A DNA stretch of 64,000 bases from Evansella sp. AB-P1 (GCF_029688925.1 NZ_JARUKY010000008.1:1-64000), one strand, 5' to 3'. Shown: positions 54,378 to 62,060, counted from the first letter of the stretch. The notes: generated by a model not told the origin, from the sequence alone. Program-made: numbers and translations.

Positions 54378-54524
54378 TTACAATCTTGACTTGTTGTACA
54401 ATTCTATAGTTACAAATACCAGTGTCACGACAATTGTAAAACTAAAAATAAATACCATGACATCAGGATTCCCATAAACAATTTTCAATGTATCTTGAAC
54501 AATACCACCAACATTTAGCGCCAT
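54378..54524 (-). CDS. Single-span membrane protein (48 aa)
   Basis: One TM helix at about 23-41 (MVFIFSFTIVVTLVFVTIE), with Asn/Gly-rich start and basic end (YNKSRL). The start overlaps the 45-residue gene by 10 bp and has AAAGGGGTTG upstream. No family recognised. Confidence 0.6.
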   Translation of the reverse strand: MALNVGGIVQDTLKIVYGNPDVMVFIFSFTIVVTLVFVTIELYNKSRL

Positions 54525-54652
54525 TTGTTCAACCCCTTTGAAATCACACTTATGATAAATCTAAACATTGGAGATAGAAGTATACATGCTCCGATAACTG
54601 CTATATAAACGAAAAAGATATCAGTCGTAGTTCCTTCAACTACCGAATACAT
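54515..54652 (-). CDS. Single-span membrane protein (45 aa)
   Basis: One TM helix at about 11-30 (DIFFVYIAVIGACILLSPMF) with a basic end (SKGLNKWR). TAGGAGG precedes ATG 54652, and that site lies in the last codons of the upstream gene, so translation is coupled. Confidence 0.6.
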   Translation of the reverse strand: MYSVVEGTTTDIFFVYIAVIGACILLSPMFRFIISVISKGLNKWR

Positions 54653-54654
54653 GA

Positions 54655-54798
54655 TTACCTCCTAATGATACGATCTAAAAACATAAAGATAAGAATACAA
54701 GAAATTAATGATATTACTATCACATCACCAAGTGTGATCTCATAGAGAATATGAATATCACCATAAGTACTGGAATGAATGGTCTCTGCTTGTTCCAT
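54655..54798 (-). CDS. First late-operon gene, single-span membrane protein (47 aa)
   Basis: 47 residues with a longer polar N-terminus (MEQAETIHSSTYGD), a TM helix at about 24-42 and an Arg-rich end (DRIIRR). AAAGGGTGATCTAA precedes ATG 54798. It opens the operon directly after the large gap that holds the putative late promoter and palindromes. Confidence 0.6.
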   Translation of the reverse strand: MEQAETIHSSTYGDIHILYEITLGDVIVISLISCILIFMFLDRIIRR

Positions 54799-54824
54799 TT
54801 AGATCACCCTTTAATACTGAAAAA

Positions 54825-54905
54825 TATTTTCTTGTTGAATACTATGTTACAAGCTTGTTTTAAAACAAAATATCCCAAAATACCCCAAAACATACTAAAA
54901 TACCC
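54825..54905 (-). promoter_or_regulatory. Late promoter region with palindromes
   Basis: On the - strand TTGTTT and TAGTAT with an 18-bp spacer (about 54,838-54,867) is a possible promoter for the late operon. Overlapping palindromes ACAAGCTTGT (54849-54858) and TTGTTTTAAAACAA (54855-54868) overlap it and may be an activator or repressor site. Confidence 0.45.
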
Positions 54906-54910
54906 CAAAA
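54871..54910. repeat. AAAATACCCC direct repeats
   Basis: On the + strand TATCCCAAAA, TACCCCAAAA and TACCCCAAAA lie within 40 bp, and ATCCCAAAACACCCCAAAAC recurs near 63,299 upstream of the lysogeny genes. On the - strand these read TTTTGGGG. See findings. Confidence 0.7.
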
Positions 54911-55052
54911 CTTTCAAAACTAAATATATTCATAGATACCCCTTTCACATTTCACATTTTTTCTTCTTACCCAGGAGGGAGCATTGGTCACCAAATTTTC
55001 AGAGTACCCTTCTTTTTATTTGGATAGTTTTTAATAAAATTGTCTTGGTGGC

Positions 55053-55096
55053 GGCGCAAATAATTAGTTATATAAATAACTTTAATTTTTTGCACC
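55053..55096. repeat. Long imperfect palindrome in the early/late gap
   Basis: GGCGCAAATAATTAGTTAT is inverted against ATAACTTTAATTTTTTGCACC around a 5-base centre. Only 2-3 mismatches and one 2-base bulge break a stem of about 19 bp. It lies in the 350-bp gap between the early and late modules. Confidence 0.65.
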
Positions 55097-55107
55097 CTTA
55101 ATAAATA

Positions 55108-55140
55108 AAAATGACCTAGCGAAACTTCGCTAAGCCATCA
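55108..55140 (-). terminator. Early-module terminator
   Basis: On the - strand TTAGCGAAG and TTTCGCTAGG form a hairpin followed by TCATTTTTATTT, just downstream of the last early gene. Confidence 0.7.
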
Positions 55141-55147
55141 TTAAAAA

Positions 55148-55372
55148 TTATTTGTCTAAGTAACAAAAGTATTTAATCTCTAATAGATCTCCAATAATTC
55201 TACCTACCTCATAATAGTACACCGGTGATAATATGAAGCCATTAGTCCTTGGATCCGACTCCATTTTGAATTGATCTAAAGCTTTTTCTATTTTGTGATT
55301 TACTATTTCAGGTTTAAATGATGATTCAATAATGACAACTTTATAGTTTAGTAATTTCATATTTTCAAACAT
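55148..55372 (-). CDS. Hypothetical early protein (74 aa)
   Basis: A soluble 74-residue protein (MFENMKLLNYKVVIIESSFK). I start at ATG 55372 with GAGG 8 bases upstream; a farther ATG (55402) overlaps the previous stop codon but has no ribosome site. No known motif. Last gene of the early module. Confidence 0.55.
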   Translation of the reverse strand: MFENMKLLNYKVVIIESSFKPEIVNHKIEKALDQFKMESDPRTNGFILSPVYYYEVGRIIGDLLEIKYFCYLDK

Positions 55373-55398
55373 TGTTCTACCTCTTTTCAAGATAATAC

Positions 55399-55683
55399 TC
55401 ATACTTTTAAGAACTTTTTAGACCTTCCAGTAGGAGATGTACCTGTTTCTAATGTAGTTATCCATTGATCAAGATCACTCCGGCCATAACCTTTCTGGAT
55501 AAGCTGCTTAGGAAAACTCATAAAATCTTTTTGCCAAAGCTTAAATTTATCAAGCGCCTTTTTTCTCTCCCCAAAACCGTAGACATGTACATCCGTCTTA
55601 GTTGAATATTTACTTGTGCCTATGTATTCCGATAGATAAATGTACTGCTTCCCTTTTACTCTAACTTGTGACAAAAATCCCAT
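55399..55683 (-). CDS. Hypothetical early protein (94 aa)
   Basis: A 94-residue basic protein (KGKQYIYLSEYIGTSKYSTKTD, DLDQWITTLETGTSPTGRSKKF). It recalls small conserved proteins I have seen on Bacillus plasmids and prophages, but I cannot name a family. GGGAGGACGAAG precedes ATG 55683. Nucleic-acid binding is plausible from charge. Confidence 0.55.
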   Translation of the reverse strand: MGFLSQVRVKGKQYIYLSEYIGTSKYSTKTDVHVYGFGERKKALDKFKLWQKDFMSFPKQLIQKGYGRSDLDQWITTLETGTSPTGRSKKFLKV

Positions 55684-55755
55684 CTTCGTCCTCCCTCATA
55701 AGTTTTTTACTCTCCAATTTTGGTGAGTGATTATGGAATTCTTCAAAACTCTACA

Positions 55756-55944
55756 TTAATACCCTTGTAATGCGTGTTTGCTTTTAATGACTTTATAAAG
55801 ATTTATATTCAACCTTTTTAAATCTTCAATTTGTGGATTTTGCTCTATTTCATCAGCAATAACATCTTTTATTTCTTGCTCTAATACTTCTAAATCATTC
55901 AATATATAATCTAATTTTAGATCGATAGATTTTGTTGGCTTAAT
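55756..55944 (-). CDS. Small helical protein with possible ATT start
   Basis: A 62-residue ORF preceded by AAAGGAGG at ideal spacing, but the codon there is ATT (55942-55944), the start codon of infC and few others. No ATG, GTG or TTG fits. The product (PTKSIDLKLDYILNDLEV, DEIEQNPQIEDLKRLN) is acidic and helical. Reading with ATT gives a continuous frame to a TAA. The start needs confirmation. Confidence 0.45.
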   Translation of the reverse strand: MKPTKSIDLKLDYILNDLEVLEQEIKDVIADEIEQNPQIEDLKRLNINLYKVIKSKHALQGY

Positions 55945-55974
55945 TTTAAAAACCTCCTTTGGACGTACTGTTCA

Positions 55975-56175
55975 TCAAGATTCAGCTTTTTCATGCATTT
56001 TATCAATCCATAAAATTAATCCTTCTATGGTTGGATTAACATTATTTTTATCACAATCAATCATATAAAATTTCATGTTTTCTCCTATATCTGAAAGCCA
56101 ATCAGAACCATATCCACCTTCATACGCTTTTTGTTCATACCCTTCTAATTTTTCTGCTACATCCTTTGCTTTCAT
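55975..56175 (-). CDS. Hypothetical early protein (66 aa)
   Basis: A 66-residue acidic protein (KDVAEKLEGYEQKAYEGG), soluble, with no motif. GGAGATG lies 8 bases before ATG 56175. Early-operon member between the primase block and the ATT-start gene. Confidence 0.6.
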   Translation of the reverse strand: MKAKDVAEKLEGYEQKAYEGGYGSDWLSDIGENMKFYMIDCDKNNVNPTIEGLILWIDKMHEKAES

Positions 56176-56276
56176 TTCTTATTCATCTCCTTTTTTAATA
56201 AACAGATTCTCTCAAAACCCATACACCAACATACCGCTTAACTGAATCGTTCATAATAGTGAACGTTTAGCCTATA

Positions 56277-56708
56277 TCACCACCTACGATTTCGTTTATT
56301 CAACCAATCAATGAATCCAGCTGCTTTTTCAAATGCTTTATCAAAGGGGACGTTTTTTCCCAGAATAATAGTTTTATAGGATTGATTGTCCCCTACCTTA
56401 TAGGATGACCTGTAGGCGTATGTAAGACCGTTATCCAGGCGTTCAATGAACAAAAAGCTATTAAAGCCATAACGGTACTCATATAGATCTCCATCGCCAT
56501 ATATCAAAAATTTTTTCTCTTTTGCTTTTTTATTTTCTTCTAAGCGTTGGATTAAATCTTTTTTATTTTCTTTTATTTGTTGTTTTATTTTTTTTATTTC
56601 TATATTATTTAATTTATCTTTCTTATATTTAATTGTTATATTTCCATTATCAAGAAATAACTGAATATCAAAGTAGTAAAGGGTATCTAGTAACTGATTT
56701 ACTGTCAT
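56277..56708 (-). CDS. TubC_N-like docking-domain protein
   Basis: A 143-residue protein whose first 60 residues (MTVNQLLDTLYYFDIQLFLD, then IKKIKQQIKENKKDLIQRLE) match the helix-hairpin layout of TubC N-terminal docking domains, often fused or next to D5-type primases on mobile elements. The rest has a small beta-rich region (FLIYGDGDLYEYRYG). ATG overlaps the primase stop, so the two are likely made together and may interact; this is inference. Confidence 0.6.
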   Translation of the reverse strand: MTVNQLLDTLYYFDIQLFLDNGNITIKYKKDKLNNIEIKKIKQQIKENKKDLIQRLEENKKAKEKKFLIYGDGDLYEYRYGFNSFLFIERLDNGLTYAYRSSYKVGDNQSYKTIILGKNVPFDKAFEKAAGFIDWLNKRNRRW

Positions 56709-59065
56709 ATTTTCTCTTCCACATAATCTTCTACTGAAGTAACTGAACTACTGAAGGTATCTGAATCAATTTTGCCCTTTCCCCCATAAAAATTTTCATA
56801 GGGGGGAATACCCTGAAACGGTTCAGTTTTCTTCAGTTCTTCAGTTCGTTCAGTAAAATCACGATCTAAAATACCAATTCCATGAAATTCTGTGTTTCCA
56901 GCTTTACCACTTCGCTTTTTGATAAATCCTTTTTCTTCTAATCTTCTATTAAACTTTCTTTGGCTAAGTTCATATTCTCCAGTTTCCTTACACCAGTTTT
57001 TATAAAGATCATATAATTCTTTTACACTAGATCTAGCACCAGGACGAATAACACAATAATCTAAAAGAAATTGACCAAGGATATCCATTTCATCTTTATA
57101 GCCTTGGGTAGCTTGTTTTACCTCATTCGGTTCACCTAATCCATCTTGCAGCCACTTCAAGCATCCTTGCACCGCCCAATTTAAAATACCTGGTAATTCT
57201 TCTTTAAGCTTTTCTGGAAGCTCTGTATCAATATCTTCCTTTGGGATCGTCACCGTAAATGGAATCAGCTTTATCCTTCTCCAGATCCCTTCATCATTTC
57301 CCTTTACAATCGGCTTATGGTTCGTTGTAAAAAAGATTTTAAACTGAGGAAGAAATTCAAAAAACTCTTTCCGTAAAAATCGTGCTGTAATGGGTTCTCC
57401 ACCTGTAAGCTGCTTAATCAAAGACTCTGATAAGCGTTGCCCTTCTTCACTCTCTACTGCTGAAACGAATCTAGCATCATTTAATCTTGCAATATCGTTG
57501 TTTATTCCACCTTCATGTGTTTTAGATGTGAAGGTGTCCGCATTCGTTTGCTTTCCGTAATCACCTAACATATCTTTCACAGTGTTAATAAAAGTTGATT
57601 TACCATTTCTACCACTACCCCACAGGAAGAAAAGTACTTGCTCTCTTGTATCTCCAGTGAGAGTATAACCAATTGCTTTTTGTAAAAATTCAATCAGTTC
57701 TTGTTTTACAATCCCTTTTTCATCCTTCATAACGCTTTCTATAAAATTGATCCACGTAGGACATTCAGCTGCAGGATCATATTCAACATTGCTGTAATTC
57801 GTAATAAGCAAATCTTTATCATGTGGTAATAGTTGACCAGTTTTTAAATCAATGACTCCATTACGACAATTAAATTTAAAATTATCTTTATTTAAATCAG
57901 TTTGTAATACTGGAAGCATTGCTTTTGCTCGATCAATACTATTTAATAAAATGGAGCTCTTTTCACTGGATTGTGCCCACTTTACTAGTTTCCTTCGTGT
58001 TTCCTCGTCTTGAATGGTTGAAGCTTCCTTGTATATCTGACGGAATGTTTTAGTTGCAATTCGTTCTATTTGCTTTTTCTTATCGTTTTCCCAAACCTTC
58101 CCATTCCATATCAACCACTCATCAAATTCAATACAATATTTCAACTTATTTTGATGGTAATGTACTAGCCTTTCAGCATTACCTATTTCTGTTAAGTTGA
58201 AATTTTTATTTTCTGCGACTTTTTCCGTTTGTCTACTACTTGGAGGACTACTATTTCCTCCTGTTGGCTGTAAATAACTTTTTCCACTTTGTTCTCTCTT
58301 TAGCGCACTATGTATTGTATTTTGAAACTCTCGTTGATCAAGAGAGGGACGGAAAAAGTATTTATTTAAAAAATGAGTAATTTGAATCATTTCATCATCT
58401 CGATAACCAAACTCTACTAATCTACATGCGTGCTTGTATAATGTATTATTTCTCCCACCTTCTGAAAGGGGGATAGGGAATGGTCTCGTATGATCTACTC
58501 TTTTTAATCGATCAAAATAGATAGGCATTTCAGAAAGTTCTCCAGATGCTTGGTGTATCCAATAGCGACCATCCGTATTAGAGGATGGTAAAACAATTTG
58601 TCCTCTTTCAGCCAGTCGATAATCTCCAACTGATCCGCAAGCCATTAGTACTTTAGCATCCTGTGTTTTAATCCGATTATTTGATCTAAAGATGAATTGA
58701 AACCCGTTATTCGTTTTAATCGCATGAAAATTAAAGTTTTCTTGCTGGAGAGCTCGAAAAATGAGCTCCCCTTCTTCAACTTCATCAATGTCTAACACAT
58801 CATACCCAGGAGGAATTAACAAACCGATCCAACCTTTTTTGTTTAACCACTGATTAATCTCATAGTGATTTAACCCTGGATTATTTTTATCCTGCCATCC
58901 TTTCATGAAAGGGCGCTTCGCTATGCTGTAACGTTTATGAACATCCTGTTCGTTATTTTTATAAGAATACCCTATAAGTGAAATAATTTTTATCACATTT
59001 GTGGAAGGGAATAATCCTTTTATATCATTGGAAGCATCCGTTTCTTTTAATGTTTGTGTTGTCAT
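56705..59065 (-). CDS. Prim-Pol/SF3 primase-helicase (P4/D5 type)
   Basis: A 786-residue replication protein. Its N-terminal Prim-Pol domain has the metal motif YDVLDIDE (about 89-95) and GSVGDYRLAERGQIV. A primase C-terminal helical region follows (about 215-265). Then come a D5_N-like domain (about 290-460) and an SF3 helicase with Walker A WGSGRNGKST (about 480-490), ESEEGQRLSESLIKQLTGG and FTTNHKP. This is the replicase type of satellite phages and many plasmids. I start at ATG 59065 for AAGGGAGG. It would prime and unwind the element's DNA with SSB. Confidence 0.9.
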   Translation of the reverse strand: MTTQTLKETDASNDIKGLFPSTNVIKIISLIGYSYKNNEQDVHKRYSIAKRPFMKGWQDKNNPGLNHYEINQWLNKKGWIGLLIPPGYDVLDIDEVEEGELIFRALQQENFNFHAIKTNNGFQFIFRSNNRIKTQDAKVLMACGSVGDYRLAERGQIVLPSSNTDGRYWIHQASGELSEMPIYFDRLKRVDHTRPFPIPLSEGGRNNTLYKHACRLVEFGYRDDEMIQITHFLNKYFFRPSLDQREFQNTIHSALKREQSGKSYLQPTGGNSSPPSSRQTEKVAENKNFNLTEIGNAERLVHYHQNKLKYCIEFDEWLIWNGKVWENDKKKQIERIATKTFRQIYKEASTIQDEETRRKLVKWAQSSEKSSILLNSIDRAKAMLPVLQTDLNKDNFKFNCRNGVIDLKTGQLLPHDKDLLITNYSNVEYDPAAECPTWINFIESVMKDEKGIVKQELIEFLQKAIGYTLTGDTREQVLFFLWGSGRNGKSTFINTVKDMLGDYGKQTNADTFTSKTHEGGINNDIARLNDARFVSAVESEEGQRLSESLIKQLTGGEPITARFLRKEFFEFLPQFKIFFTTNHKPIVKGNDEGIWRRIKLIPFTVTIPKEDIDTELPEKLKEELPGILNWAVQGCLKWLQDGLGEPNEVKQATQGYKDEMDILGQFLLDYCVIRPGARSSVKELYDLYKNWCKETGEYELSQRKFNRRLEEKGFIKKRSGKAGNTEFHGIGILDRDFTERTEELKKTEPFQGIPPYENFYGGKGKIDSDTFSSSVTSVEDYVEEKI

Positions 59066-59162
59066 AGTATCCTCCCTTGCTACAGTCAATAAATCGTGTT
59101 ACTATACATTCAAATAGTGTTTTTAATGGCTGTTAAGAGTTGGCGCTCCTGACAGCTCTTTT

Positions 59163-59507
59163 TTATTGCTCTTCATGCTGTTGATCCTTCTTGCTTTCTA
59201 AAAATTGTATTCTTTCAACGACAACTTCTGTAACATAGACTGTTTGACCACCATTATTTTCATATTTTCTTGTTTGAAGCCTTCCATCAATACCACACAA
59301 GCTACCTCTGTTTAGATACTTCACAGTGTTTTCAGCTTGCTTTCCCCATACGTTACAAGTAATAAAGTCTGCACCCTTTTCACCATTACCATCTGTGTAT
59401 GTGCGATTTACAGCTAAAATAAAATTTGAAACAGCTTTCCCATTTGGTGTGTAATTCATCGTTGGTGCCTTTGTTAGTCGTCCTGTCAAAACAACTCGAT
59501 TTATCAT
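59163..59507 (-). CDS. Single-stranded DNA-binding protein
   Basis: A 114-residue SSB with an OB fold: [41 protein letters not shown] and the [12 protein letters not shown] strand. The long acidic tail of chromosomal SSBs is missing, ending instead with HEEQ, as in many phage SSBs. Start ATG 59507 after AAAGGAGAG. It precedes the primase-helicase gene, which fits replication of the element. Confidence 0.88.
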   Translation of the reverse strand: MINRVVLTGRLTKAPTMNYTPNGKAVSNFILAVNRTYTDGNGEKGADFITCNVWGKQAENTVKYLNRGSLCGIDGRLQTRKYENNGGQTVYVTEVVVERIQFLESKKDQQHEEQ

Positions 59508-59564
59508 CAATTTCTCTCCTTTCTTCATTTCTACGACAACATTTTTCGCACATTATCGTTCTTT

Positions 59565-59732
59565 TTAGTCAACTTTTCGATAAACAATTAATACGCCATC
59601 TTCTACATTAGAAATTACTTTGATCTCAACGATTTCCACATCTCCATTGTTTTGAAGCCAATCGTTTATGAAAGATTCTCCGTACAAGAATTTCACTTGT
59701 AAAAATGCTGCAATTTCAGCATGTTCTGTCAT
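59565..59732 (-). CDS. Small hypothetical early protein (55 aa)
   Basis: A 55-residue acidic protein (MTEHAEIAAFLQVKFLYGES) that overlaps the Rha gene end by 17 bp, with GGTGTTAC upstream as weak ribosome site. No motif. Coupling suggests it is real. Confidence 0.5.
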   Translation of the reverse strand: MTEHAEIAAFLQVKFLYGESFINDWLQNNGDVEIVEIKVISNVEDGVLIVYRKVD

Positions 59733-60354
59733 ATGTAACACCACCTTTCACATTCACCAATTTTGGAGACTCCCATTCATCGATAAATTTTATAGCTTCT
59801 TCATAGTCGGATACTCTTATATCTCTAAAAGAATCGACTAGGAATTTTGTTTTCAGATCTTGATAGATTTTTGAATAATATTTTCTTCTCCCACTATCTC
59901 TTACGTGAGAATATAAACTGTGAATCCTACGGCGTATGTTAACTTGGATTTCTTTTTGCTGTTTAGATTTTATTGTTATTTGGCATTTGAATTCTTCAAG
60001 TAATTGCGTATTATTACTATTTGTTTGTTGACTCTCCAAAATGGAACGCATCCGGTTAAATTCTTTGATGTACCTTTCCTTGAACTGCATGGATTCCTTT
60101 CCTGTATATCCCATTGCTAACATGGCGAATCCGTCCTGGGTGATAATATATTTTGGCATCAAACGCCCTTGCTTATTTTTGTATTTCGTCTCTCCAAAAT
60201 TGGTGATGTAAAATTCCTTAGAACACTTTTGTTCTAGTTGGCGAATATCACGTAGCACTTTGTCGTGTCCTTTTTCAAAGGTTGATGCTAAAACTTTGGA
60301 GTCTGTTACGATTTGGGAATCTTGGAAATAAACTAAACTATTAGTCTCTGACAC
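59716..60354 (-). CDS. Rha-family regulatory protein
   Basis: A 212-residue protein of the phage Rha family. The N-terminal domain has VTDSKVLASTFEKGHDKVLR and FYITNFGETKYKNKQGRLMP, then YIITQDGFAMLAMGYTGKES and a coiled-coil KERYIKEFNRM. Rha proteins control lysogeny or growth in phages such as phi-80 (known for the family). GTG 60354 with AGGAGG 5 bases upstream is the start. Confidence 0.85.
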   Translation of the reverse strand: MSETNSLVYFQDSQIVTDSKVLASTFEKGHDKVLRDIRQLEQKCSKEFYITNFGETKYKNKQGRLMPKYIITQDGFAMLAMGYTGKESMQFKERYIKEFNRMRSILESQQTNSNNTQLLEEFKCQITIKSKQQKEIQVNIRRRIHSLYSHVRDSGRRKYYSKIYQDLKTKFLVDSFRDIRVSDYEEAIKFIDEWESPKLVNVKGGVTYDRTC

Positions 60355-60397
60355 TTTGAAACCTCCTTAACATTGATTTACAGTCATTTCAACTAGA

Positions 60398-60532
60398 CTA
60401 ATGAGCATTAATTTTATTTTTACTTTCAGATAAATAAAGTGAAATTGCTTGTTTGATTTCCTTATCAGATTTACCTTGATTTCTCATATTTTCAGAAATC
60501 CGTTTCGAGTCAGCTATTTGCTTTAAATACAA
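60398..60532 (-). CDS. Small early protein (44 aa, TTG start)
   Basis: A 44-codon ORF from TTG 60532 preceded by AGGAGGAG at 5 bases. The product is basic and helical (LKQIADSKRISENMRNQG, DKEIKQAISLYLS). No family recognised. Good ribosome site but short; moderate support. Confidence 0.45.
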   Translation of the reverse strand: MYLKQIADSKRISENMRNQGKSDKEIKQAISLYLSESKNKINAH

Positions 60533-60543
60533 CGTTACTCCTC

Positions 60544-60891
60544 CTACCTATAAAGATCGTCTTCACAATCTCTACATAAAAAATATGGTTCTAAACCTTC
60601 CGGATAATAAGAGGTCAATTCTTCTGTGTTTCCACAATCCCTACATTCCTTTAATGGAAAGTCATGAGAAGTTATAGCTAGTTCACCTTCTACTAAACCG
60701 TTATCTTTATCGTAATACCCTTCATTTACATAAAAATTTGAGATCAAATAAGCGATAAATCCGTTACGATTAATGACTCCTGGTTCTTCTCCTTCCTTGT
60801 CTAATTCTTTAACCATGTAGTCCATTTTTATTACAATAGATGTAGGAATAGTTACTTCAAATGTAGTGAGATGACCATTTTTCTTATCCAT
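60544..60891 (-). CDS. RHH-like protein with C-terminal zinc ribbon
   Basis: A 115-residue protein. The N-terminal part (TTFEVTIPTSIVIKMDYMVK, NRNGFIAYLISNFY) resembles a ribbon-helix-helix DNA-binding fold. The C-terminus has two Cys pairs CRDCG and CRDCE (about 93-110), a zinc ribbon. Start ATG 60891 with TGGAGGTAGAAAAA upstream; 18 residues before it lack a site. A regulator of early or late genes is plausible but unproven. Confidence 0.6.
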   Translation of the reverse strand: MDKKNGHLTTFEVTIPTSIVIKMDYMVKELDKEGEEPGVINRNGFIAYLISNFYVNEGYYDKDNGLVEGELAITSHDFPLKECRDCGNTEELTSYYPEGLEPYFLCRDCEDDLYR

Positions 60892-60932
60892 TTTTTCTAC
60901 CTCCAGTAATGAATAGTAATTCTCAACTATTT

Positions 60933-61106
60933 CTAAATTTTCCAACCTTCGTCCGAGATCTGTTGATGCAACATTGCCTTGTATTTTATTAAACGCTGCT
61001 GACGGTATTTATGAGATCTTGGTGGCTTAATAGCTGGATGAATCGCTGCTTTTTCAGCAACTTTTTTTGTATAATAAGCAATACGTTGTGGAACATCCTT
61101 TTTCAT
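60933..61106 (-). CDS. Small basic protein (57 aa)
   Basis: A 57-residue highly basic, Lys/Arg/Gln-rich protein (KKDVPQRIAYYTKKVAEKAA) without TM. Its ATG lies in the stop region of the 75-residue gene (TGATG), so translation is coupled. No family recognised. Confidence 0.5.
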   Translation of the reverse strand: MKKDVPQRIAYYTKKVAEKAAIHPAIKPPRSHKYRQQRLIKYKAMLHQQISDEGWKI

Positions 61107-61333
61107 CAGTACCACGTCCCATCTAAAGTATAATGAAACCAGTCAGTATTCCCTTTCCAAAAAACATGAAAGCATCTTTCTTTTGGTACCCATTTCACTT
61201 CTTTCAAGTTTTCAGCAATGTACTTTTTTCTCATTGCTGTTCCCATAGCCGATAAGTGACGTTTATGGATCCGTTGGAATTTATCTTGCAGATCAGTGGA
61301 TAACTTGGACAACCCTTTTACATTCTCATACAT
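61106..61333 (-). CDS. Hypothetical early protein (75 aa)
   Basis: A 75-residue protein with a basic helical start and a beta-rich end (PKERCFHVFWKGNTDWFHYT). AAGGGTGTGAAGTC precedes ATG 61333. No motif or TM segment. Confidence 0.55.
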   Translation of the reverse strand: MYENVKGLSKLSTDLQDKFQRIHKRHLSAMGTAMRKKYIAENLKEVKWVPKERCFHVFWKGNTDWFHYTLDGTWY

Positions 61334-61379
61334 TTGACTTCACACCCTTTCATGGATTGCTTGTCCAACTGCAACAGGC

Positions 61380-61580
61380 TCAGCTGCCTGTTGTTTTTTG
61401 TATTTTTTTCTCGTACTTTTCAGCCATAATTAAGTACTGTTCAATGAATTCATCCAATGCTTTCTTAGTTGGTTCTGCCCTACCAATACAAGTTACCTTT
61501 GCTTGTGGCTTCTTCATATCACGATCACCTCGTGACAATATATGACCATTGGACATTTGTACTGCCCTATCTAAATACAT
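61380..61580 (-). CDS. Hypothetical early protein (66 aa)
   Basis: 66 residues from ATG 61580, chosen for the strong AGGAGGGG site 6 bases upstream (an internal ATG 61517 is weaker). The product has a basic N-terminus and a charged helical C-terminus (LDEFIEQYLIMAEKYEKKIQ). It is the first gene after the XRE-type regulator in the early operon. No family recognised. Confidence 0.5.
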   Translation of the reverse strand: MYLDRAVQMSNGHILSRGDRDMKKPQAKVTCIGRAEPTKKALDEFIEQYLIMAEKYEKKIQKTTGS

Positions 61581-61592
61581 TTTCTTCCCCTC

Positions 61593-61892
61593 CTATCTGT
61601 TTTGTGGTAGGAAATCCAAGGGCAAACTCGAATTATTTATGGTTAGTGAACAATTAATCTGCTTATGTTGTTCAATAACTTTAATAACGGATTCCGTTAG
61701 TTTTTCATCAAAAAAAATTCCTGGATTTACACCTAAAATATTTGCAATAATACTTAGTCTTTCAACATCTAGCCTTACTTCTCCAGAAGTGATGTGTCTG
61801 TAACCTTGTAAAGATAGACCTAATTGTGTTGCAATGAATGTTTTTGTGATCCCTTTTGCCTTCCTCACTCTTTCTACATTATCATGTATCAT
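61593..61892 (-). CDS. XRE/HTH regulator of the early operon
   Basis: A 99-residue Cro/C1-type HTH protein (VERVRKAKGITKTFIATQLG, LSLQGYRHITSGEVRLDVER). GGGGGTGGATAAA precedes ATG 61892. Its gene is divergent from another XRE gene and just downstream of a promoter overlapped by operator repeats; its own coding region contains a further copy. This is the expected place for the Cro- or CI-like switch of the element. Confidence 0.82.
   Translation of the reverse strand: MIHDNVERVRKAKGITKTFIATQLGLSLQGYRHITSGEVRLDVERLSIIANILGVNPGIFFDEKLTESVIKVIEQHKQINCSLTINNSSLPLDFLPQNR
61685..61699. promoter_or_regulatory. Operator-like palindrome inside the regulator gene
   Basis: TAACGGATTCCGTTA, a perfect 15-bp palindrome inside the coding region of the - strand regulator, identical in design to the operators in the intergenic region. 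Confidence 0.6.
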
Positions 61893-61909
61893 TTTATCCA
61901 CCCCCTAAC

Positions 61910-61951
61910 TAACGATTTCCGTTAATTAAAGTATACTAACGAATTCCGTTA
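61910..61951. promoter_or_regulatory. Operators TAACGATTTCCGTTA and TAACGAATTCCGTTA
   Basis: Two near-identical 15-bp palindromes at 61910-61924 and 61937-61951. The second lies in the spacer of the - strand promoter below and the first near its start site. Half-sites ATCCGTTA recur at about 61984 and 62006 on the XRE side. Confidence 0.75.
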
Positions 61952-61958
61952 TAGTCAA
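61930..61958 (-). promoter_or_regulatory. Early promoter
   Basis: On the - strand TTGACT (61953-61958) and TATACT (61930-61935) with a 17-bp spacer, overlapped by the operators. Confidence 0.8.
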
Positions 61959-62060
61959 CACTATTTTTTTAATATTTCTCAATATCCGTTACTTTTGTAT
62001 CTAAATCCGTTACCAAATGGTAAAATTTTATAAGAAACAATAGGAAGGGAAGGGCTTTCT

